Origin: a virus
Length of the DNA stretch: 64,000 bases
Reading direction: 5' to 3' (one strand)
Virus record (IMG/VR): IMGVR_UViG_3300046782_000291
Span: 1-64,000 of that record
The notes beneath the pieces were generated by a model that saw only the letters and a program-made list of their open reading frames with translations, made no database searches and had not been told where the DNA came from. Numbering within the stretch: the first letter of the stretch is position 1; each line of letters opens with the position of its first letter. The position numbers were made by a program, and so were the translations under genes. Shown here one piece after another: positions 60,958-64,000 of this stretch.

Positions 60958-61304
60958 TCCCGGTCATCCTTCACTTCACCTTTCGCCACCTGGACGGCGT
61001 GCGAGTGACCGGCGATGGCCTCTTCCTGCGACGTGTAGCGCCACTGGTCTTGGTCGTGTTCACCATTGAAGACCATTGTCTCCCAGAGCACCGGTGGCCC
61101 ATCACCGAAGCTATGGTCCAGGCCGAGGAAGACGGTGGAGACCAGGATCTTCTCGGTCACCACATCGCCATCCAGCACACGCGTGACGCTGAACTCGTCC
61201 TTTGCCACGTGTCTATCTTGCCCCTCGAACCACTCAGCCCATTCGATGATATTTTTACAGAGTTGCGGCTTCCCCTCTTCGTCCAAGATGTAGTTCATTC
61301 CCAT
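60954..61304 (-). CDS. Unknown phage protein (116 aa)
   Basis: MGMNYILDEEGKPQLCKNIIEWAEWFEGQDRHVAKDEFSVTRVLDG, VSTVFLGLDHSFGDGPPVLWETMVFNG, YTSQEEAIAGHSHAV: a protein type seen frequently in phage early regions with the GLDHSF and LWETM(V/I)F segments. Function unknown. Start at ATG 61304 (or ATG 61298). Confidence 0.8.
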   Translation of the reverse strand: MGMNYILDEEGKPQLCKNIIEWAEWFEGQDRHVAKDEFSVTRVLDGDVVTEKILVSTVFLGLDHSFGDGPPVLWETMVFNGEHDQDQWRYTSQEEAIAGHSHAVQVAKGEVKDDRE

Positions 61305-61305
61305 G

Positions 61306-61509
61306 TTATGACTCCTCGTCCAAGTAGTGCGTGTTCATGACCACCTCACCTCGTCGTGGCCGCGCCAGTGAGAGGACCGAGGAGAGGTCTGCCGTGGTGA
61401 GGATGTTCTCGACACGAATGAACCCGTATTCCACGTCATTGATTCGGATGCGCTGTTGGTCTATTTCTGACTTGATGCGCGAGAAGTAGAAGATCCCGAC
61501 TCGCCTCAC
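61306..61509 (-). CDS. Unknown small protein (67 aa)
   Basis: MRRVGIFYFSRIKSEIDQQR, IRINDVEYGFIRVENILTTADLSSVLSLARPRRGEVV. Beta/alpha plan. Overlaps the upstream gene by 4 nt. No family recognised. Confidence 0.68.
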   Translation of the reverse strand: MRRVGIFYFSRIKSEIDQQRIRINDVEYGFIRVENILTTADLSSVLSLARPRRGEVVMNTHYLDEES

Positions 61510-61751
61510 GGCTGGCCCTCCGGCTGGACTTCAGACGGGAAGGTATCGAGGGCCACGGGAATGATCGTGCTGGGCTCCGGCGTGGCGAGGAGCGCAGCCG
61601 CGTGGGCGTCCTGAAGAGGCTTCCTCCGAGCCGCACGACGAAGCCCACTCGGACCGTTCCGCCGTTTACTGCGCCGAAGGGCCATGCGTTCCGGTGGCGT
61701 GTAGTGCTTTGGCTTCTTGACGTGTTGACGACGGGTCTTTGCTTGTCTCAC
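61506..61751 (-). CDS. Small very basic protein (81 aa)
   Basis: N-terminal half is extremely basic (MRQAKTRRQHVKKPKHYTPP, MALRRSKRRNGPSGLRRAARR); the C-terminal half is Ala/Pro-rich and acidic. Likely binds nucleic acid. Overlaps both neighbours by 4 nt. Unknown. Confidence 0.66.
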   Translation of the reverse strand: MRQAKTRRQHVKKPKHYTPPERMALRRSKRRNGPSGLRRAARRKPLQDAHAAALLATPEPSTIIPVALDTFPSEVQPEGQP

Positions 61752-62008
61752 TGGGTCTCCTTCTTGGGTACAACGTAGAGTTGAAAGATCGAATCGATAT
61801 GCGCGATGTCACCCTGCCGATGCGCTGGGCACTGCGGTAGCGTCACCTCGTGGAGACAGAGATTGCAGAGGTGCCCGCACCGGACGCCTTCCGCATACGT
61901 CCCATCGCCTCGTGGACGGCTGAAATGAAACACTTCCACCGCGTAGACCGGGTGGACACAAAGCCTATGGCGTGCGAGGAGTTTCAGAAGTGCGCGTGGG
62001 ATCGTCAT
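61748..62008 (-). CDS. Cys-rich small protein (86 aa)
   Basis: Basic start MTIPRALLKLLARHRLCVHPVY; then VRCGHLCNLCLHEVTLPQCPAHRQGD with several Cys/His that could bind zinc (about 43-68). Overlaps neighbours by 4 nt. Unknown. Confidence 0.68.
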   Translation of the reverse strand: MTIPRALLKLLARHRLCVHPVYAVEVFHFSRPRGDGTYAEGVRCGHLCNLCLHEVTLPQCPAHRQGDIAHIDSIFQLYVVPKKETQ

Positions 62009-62326
62009 GACGGGTTCTTGGCGGCTTCTTCAGCCATCTGTATGTGATACTCTTGGGCAGAGACCCGTTGCCCGTCGATCCGATACCATCGCGGTCCTGG
62101 GATGAAGACGTGATACAGGTCGGCGGTATATCCAGACGTCACGTGCTCTCTACATACGCGGCATTCGGTGTGACCGAGGGCAAACCCCTCTTCATCTTCC
62201 CCATCCTTGATCCACATCAGCGTGGGTAGGTCATACTGGACTCGATCCTCCTTCTTCTCGATGGACCAACGATGGACATGACCTGCCTTGTCGGCGTAGC
62301 TCCACGAGGGGGTCAGGATGATTCAT
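62005..62326 (-). pseudogene. Phage Cys-containing protein with a probable frameshift
   Basis: The open frame has an ATG only at 62217 (MWIKDGEDEEGFALGHTECRVCREHV...), but protein-like text continues upstream in the same frame (SWSYADKAGHVHRWSIEKKEDRVQYDLPTL) without a start. A properly placed start with GAGGT exists at ATG 62326 (MNHPDP) in the +1-related frame. The two join at a run of five C (leftward strand, 62312-62308). One C fewer would give a single gene of about 106 residues. So either an indel error, a real mutation, or frameshifting. CRVCREHV is a half zinc knuckle. Confidence 0.6.
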
Positions 62327-62370
62327 GCTTGTTACCTCAAGCATCTCGCAGCCGGTCTCGAAGGTCTTGG

Positions 62371-62478
62371 TCATTCGTTCCACCAGTGTCCCCACCATTG
62401 CCAGAGGATGAACGCGGCCATCGCGAGGAGGAGTCCAGCCAGGAACCACTTCTCAGCTTCACGCTTGAGGTCTGGCAT
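62371..62478 (-). CDS. 35-residue membrane protein
   Basis: ATG 62478 lies inside the end of the upstream gene (20-nt overlap). MPDLKREAEKWFLAGLLLAM then AAFILWQWWGHWWNE: charged start, one membrane helix and a Trp-rich end. Real gene likely but based on composition and packing. Confidence 0.55.
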   Translation of the reverse strand: MPDLKREAEKWFLAGLLLAMAAFILWQWWGHWWNE

Positions 62479-62878
62479 GGATCGCTTCCCACAGGGCCTT
62501 GAACTTGTCACGCTCATCAGTCACAGCCACGAGCAAGTCAGAGACACGGGCGTTGACTCCGGTCAGTAGGTCGCGCTGCGTGCGTGCCTCATTGCGTTCA
62601 GTCAGTAGCGTATTGGCTTCCACGCCCATTCGGAAGATCAGGTCTTGTGCTCTACTGACCTCGATAGACCGGGCTTCTAGTTGCTTGACGAGGTGTGCAC
62701 GTTCGCCCATTAGCACCTGTTGCCCGTGCTTGAGCGCGGCGACTTCGCCAGTCAGTGCGGCGATCTGCTGCTGTGCCTCTGAGAGTGCTCTAGCCGCGTC
62801 ACCTTGTTCAAGGACAAGCTCCTTCGGAACATGGATACGGTTGGCTTCTTTGCTTGGAATCTCACTCTGTTTCGTCAT
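62459..62878 (-). CDS. Coiled-coil protein (139 aa)
   Basis: Almost continuous heptads: AARALSEAQQQIAALTGEVAALKHGQQVLMGERAHLVKQLEARSIEVSRAQ. MTKQSEIPSKEANRIHVPKE forms a short non-helical start. Probably a dimeric rod. Unknown function; overlaps the upstream gene by 4 nt. Confidence 0.72.
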   Translation of the reverse strand: MTKQSEIPSKEANRIHVPKELVLEQGDAARALSEAQQQIAALTGEVAALKHGQQVLMGERAHLVKQLEARSIEVSRAQDLIFRMGVEANTLLTERNEARTQRDLLTGVNARVSDLLVAVTDERDKFKALWEAIHARPQA

Positions 62879-63111
62879 CGTTCCCTCCGGGTGACCCGCA
62901 CGCGCCCATGGAGTTGTTCCCGCGCCACTTGGTCACTTCGACGGTCCACGTATTCCTTGCCGGCGGCATTGAGTCGGAAACACCAGACCATCCCTGTCCG
63001 CGTATCCGCGACAAAGCATCGCATCGTCACATCGATGCCGTTGAGCCAGACAATCGAACGGTGGCACTTGTTCTTGTGTCGCAGCGACCGTCGATGGGCA
63101 TCGAGTCTCAT
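62875..63111 (-). CDS. Small basic protein (78 aa)
   Basis: MRLDAHRRSLRHKNKCHRSI, VWLNGIDVTMRCFVADTRTGMVWCFRLNAAGKEYV: a basic start and a beta hairpin-type core. Start ATG 63111 overlaps the stop of a 9-codon mini-gene. Unknown. Confidence 0.66.
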   Translation of the reverse strand: MRLDAHRRSLRHKNKCHRSIVWLNGIDVTMRCFVADTRTGMVWCFRLNAAGKEYVDRRSDQVAREQLHGRVRVTRRER

Positions 63112-63137
63112 TTGAGCACCGCGTCAATTTTGCTCAT
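63108..63137 (-). CDS. Nine-residue mini-gene
   Basis: ATG 63137 to TGA 63108 encodes MSKIDAVLK. It overlaps the stop of the upstream gene and the start of the downstream gene by ATGA each, and GGAGGTCAA lies directly before its ATG. It may serve only to couple translation between its neighbours. Confidence 0.4.
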   Translation of the reverse strand: MSKIDAVLK

Positions 63138-63448
63138 TTGACCTCCGGCGTCTTCTTCGAAATGGTCTCGCTCAGGATGTACTCCACGTCGATGACGTCA
63201 CTCTCGGTGATGACGTCCCACCGTTCACGAATGAACTGGTGGGCTATCTTCATCGTGCGACCCTCGCGAGGGTTCCACTCATAGGGGTCATGCTGCATCG
63301 TCATCTTCGCGAGATTGAGCAAGAGGATAGACCGCTGCTCCCCAAAGCCGGCACGCCACGCGAGGCGATGGTCATACTTACTGATCTCAATCGCGAGGGC
63401 GGGAATGAGCGTGCCTCGGTCTCGAATCTCTAGGAACTTCGTGATCAC
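63134..63448 (-). CDS. Unknown protein (104 aa)
   Basis: MITKFLEIRDRGTLIPALAIEISKYDHRLAWRAGFGEQRSILLLNLAKM, ...YEWNPREGRTMKIAHQFIRERWDVITESDVIDVEYILS. Reads like a small phage protein with a conserved beta-alpha core (the type preceding many replication operons). Overlaps neighbours by 4 nt. Function unknown. Confidence 0.72.
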   Translation of the reverse strand: MITKFLEIRDRGTLIPALAIEISKYDHRLAWRAGFGEQRSILLLNLAKMTMQHDPYEWNPREGRTMKIAHQFIRERWDVITESDVIDVEYILSETISKKTPEVK

Positions 63449-63720
63449 TCGGTGGTCTCCTCGATGATTATCACGTTGATGGTTTTGTAGAGCGTATTGC
63501 CACGCAGATTGATGAATGGGGCGACCGCATGAAGGAACTCTGCGATCTTCGTCTTGCCTGTTCCTTGTGGGCCGGAAATGGTAATACGGACGACAGGCGT
63601 TTCAACAGCCGCCTCAATACCCGCATCGAGGGTGGCTTGGATCCGTTGCAAGTTCCGCTTGGTACGCTTCTTGAGCGCCCTCGTATGTTGCGAGTTGAGC
63701 GCCGACAAATTGCGTTTCAC
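63445..63720 (-). CDS. Small P-loop protein (91 aa)
   Basis: GTG 63720 with GGAGGAGACC upstream. Basic helical start (VKRNLSALNSQHTRALKKRTKR), then VVRITISGPQGTGKTKIAEFLHAV with a Walker A (GPQGTGKT, about 53-60) and a final strand INVIIIEETTE. Too short for a complete ATPase; probably a nucleotide-binding accessory or a degenerate kinase. Confidence 0.7.
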   Translation of the reverse strand: MKRNLSALNSQHTRALKKRTKRNLQRIQATLDAGIEAAVETPVVRITISGPQGTGKTKIAEFLHAVAPFINLRGNTLYKTINVIIIEETTE

Positions 63721-63920
63721 TGAACGGTCTCCTCCGGCGCATGTTCTTGAATCCACTGGGCGCGTGCCTGGGCCACGGCTCCCGCCGCCAACCCGAGGGC
63801 AAATGCTCGTTCGGGTGGGAACTTCGCCGGCAGTTCATGCGCCACCTCTAGGAAGGCACGAACCAACTGCTGGAGTTCCCAGGCGACGGCTCCGGCATCC
63901 AACTCGACAATAGTGCTCAC
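63717..63920 (-). CDS. Helical protein (67 aa), unknown
   Basis: GTG 63920 overlaps the preceding stop (GTGA). Ala-rich helices: AVAWELQQLVRAFLEVAHEL, ERAFALGLAAGAVAQARAQWIQEH. Unknown. Confidence 0.66.
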   Translation of the reverse strand: MSTIVELDAGAVAWELQQLVRAFLEVAHELPAKFPPERAFALGLAAGAVAQARAQWIQEHAPEETVQ

Positions 63921-64000
63921 TGGGGCCGTCCACCGACAACCATCTGAGCCAGCTGTTCCTTCGTGATCTTCCGAACCTCTTCACGCGTTGGCCGTCGCAC
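63917..64000 (-). CDS. C-terminal end of a gene cut by the window edge
   Basis: Open from the window edge to TGA 63917; the visible 27 residues include RREEVRKITKEQLAQMVVGG-type helical text (VRRPTREEVRKITKEQ...). Overlaps the next gene. Function cannot be judged. Confidence 0.5.
   Translation of the reverse strand: MRRPTREEVRKITKEQLAQMVVGGRPQ

Noticed and set aside
62231-62374. Separate 47-residue gene from ATG 62374
   Set aside because: Its second half is the wrong frame of a conserved-looking protein; better explained by the frameshift at the C5 run.
1-64000. tRNA genes, integrase, repressor or attachment site
   Set aside because: No cloverleaf-like sequence with T-loop consensus, no tyrosine or serine recombinase motifs, and no long direct repeat suitable as att were seen; absence applies to this window only.

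Overview
The window is one contiguous stretch of a tailed double-stranded DNA phage (Caudoviricetes, siphovirus architecture). This rests on a terminase pair, portal, MuF protein, DUF2213-type protease, HK97-type capsid, connector genes, tail terminator and tube, a frameshifted tail-assembly chaperone, a tape measure of about 1,200 residues and long tail proteins, all in canonical order. The DNA is GC-rich by eye. A PEP-CTERM protein at the end of the late operon points to a Gram-negative host with an exosortase system. No integrase, tRNA, endolysin or RNA polymerase is visible. Some of these may lie outside the window.

Layout. (1) 1-3135: a leftward lysine-rich gene, a divergent gap, a PrimPol-VapE replication protein, and a repeat-bearing gap in front of the terminase. 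(2) 3136-33549, all rightward: packaging, head, connector, fibre-like protein, three glycosyltransferases, tail genes, a frameshifted tailspike/glycosidase-like pair, small membrane proteins and the PEP-CTERM protein. Notable RNA features here are a strong internal start for a nested scaffold-like protein (9996), two covarying hairpins with the same loop (12154 and 12546), a pseudoknotted element that covers the ribosome-binding site of the tail chaperone (20984-21078), and an A7 -1 frameshift site (21425). (3) 33550-33940: convergent junction with hairpins and a G-quadruplex motif. (4) 33941-39058, leftward: small genes, SLOG protein, ATP-dependent DNA ligase, HNH nuclease and a UvrD-like helicase. 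(5) 39059-45680, leftward: about twenty mostly tiny genes separated by THIRTEEN copies of a 57-64 nt element. Read on the transcribed strand, each copy carries the hammerhead ribozyme core in type II permutation: GAAA, stem III, NUC cleavage site, stem I, CUGANGA. Stems covary and loops vary. In most copies the 5' strand of stem II holds or abuts the upstream stop codon, and the 3' strand supplies the next gene's Shine-Dalgarno (GAGGUG). I regard this as the main discovery: a polycistronic mRNA apparently cut into gene-sized units by serial self-cleaving ribozymes that also carry the translation signals. (6) 46320-64000, leftward: SNF2 helicase and a compact DNA-modification set (thymidylate-synthase homologue, HMUDK-helical protein, MT-A70 methylase, P-loop 5-hmdU-kinase-like protein, radical SAM enzyme, PLP enzyme, AADT-like protein). 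Together these look like a thymidine hypermodification pathway. Family A DNA polymerase and many small overlapping genes follow.

How it works together (inference): the early/middle genes replicate and hypermodify DNA, probably as protection against restriction; the rightward operon builds the virion; the ribozyme array sets transcript boundaries for a block of small, mostly unknown (possibly host-takeover) proteins. All calls come from reading the sequence; no database search or folding software was run.
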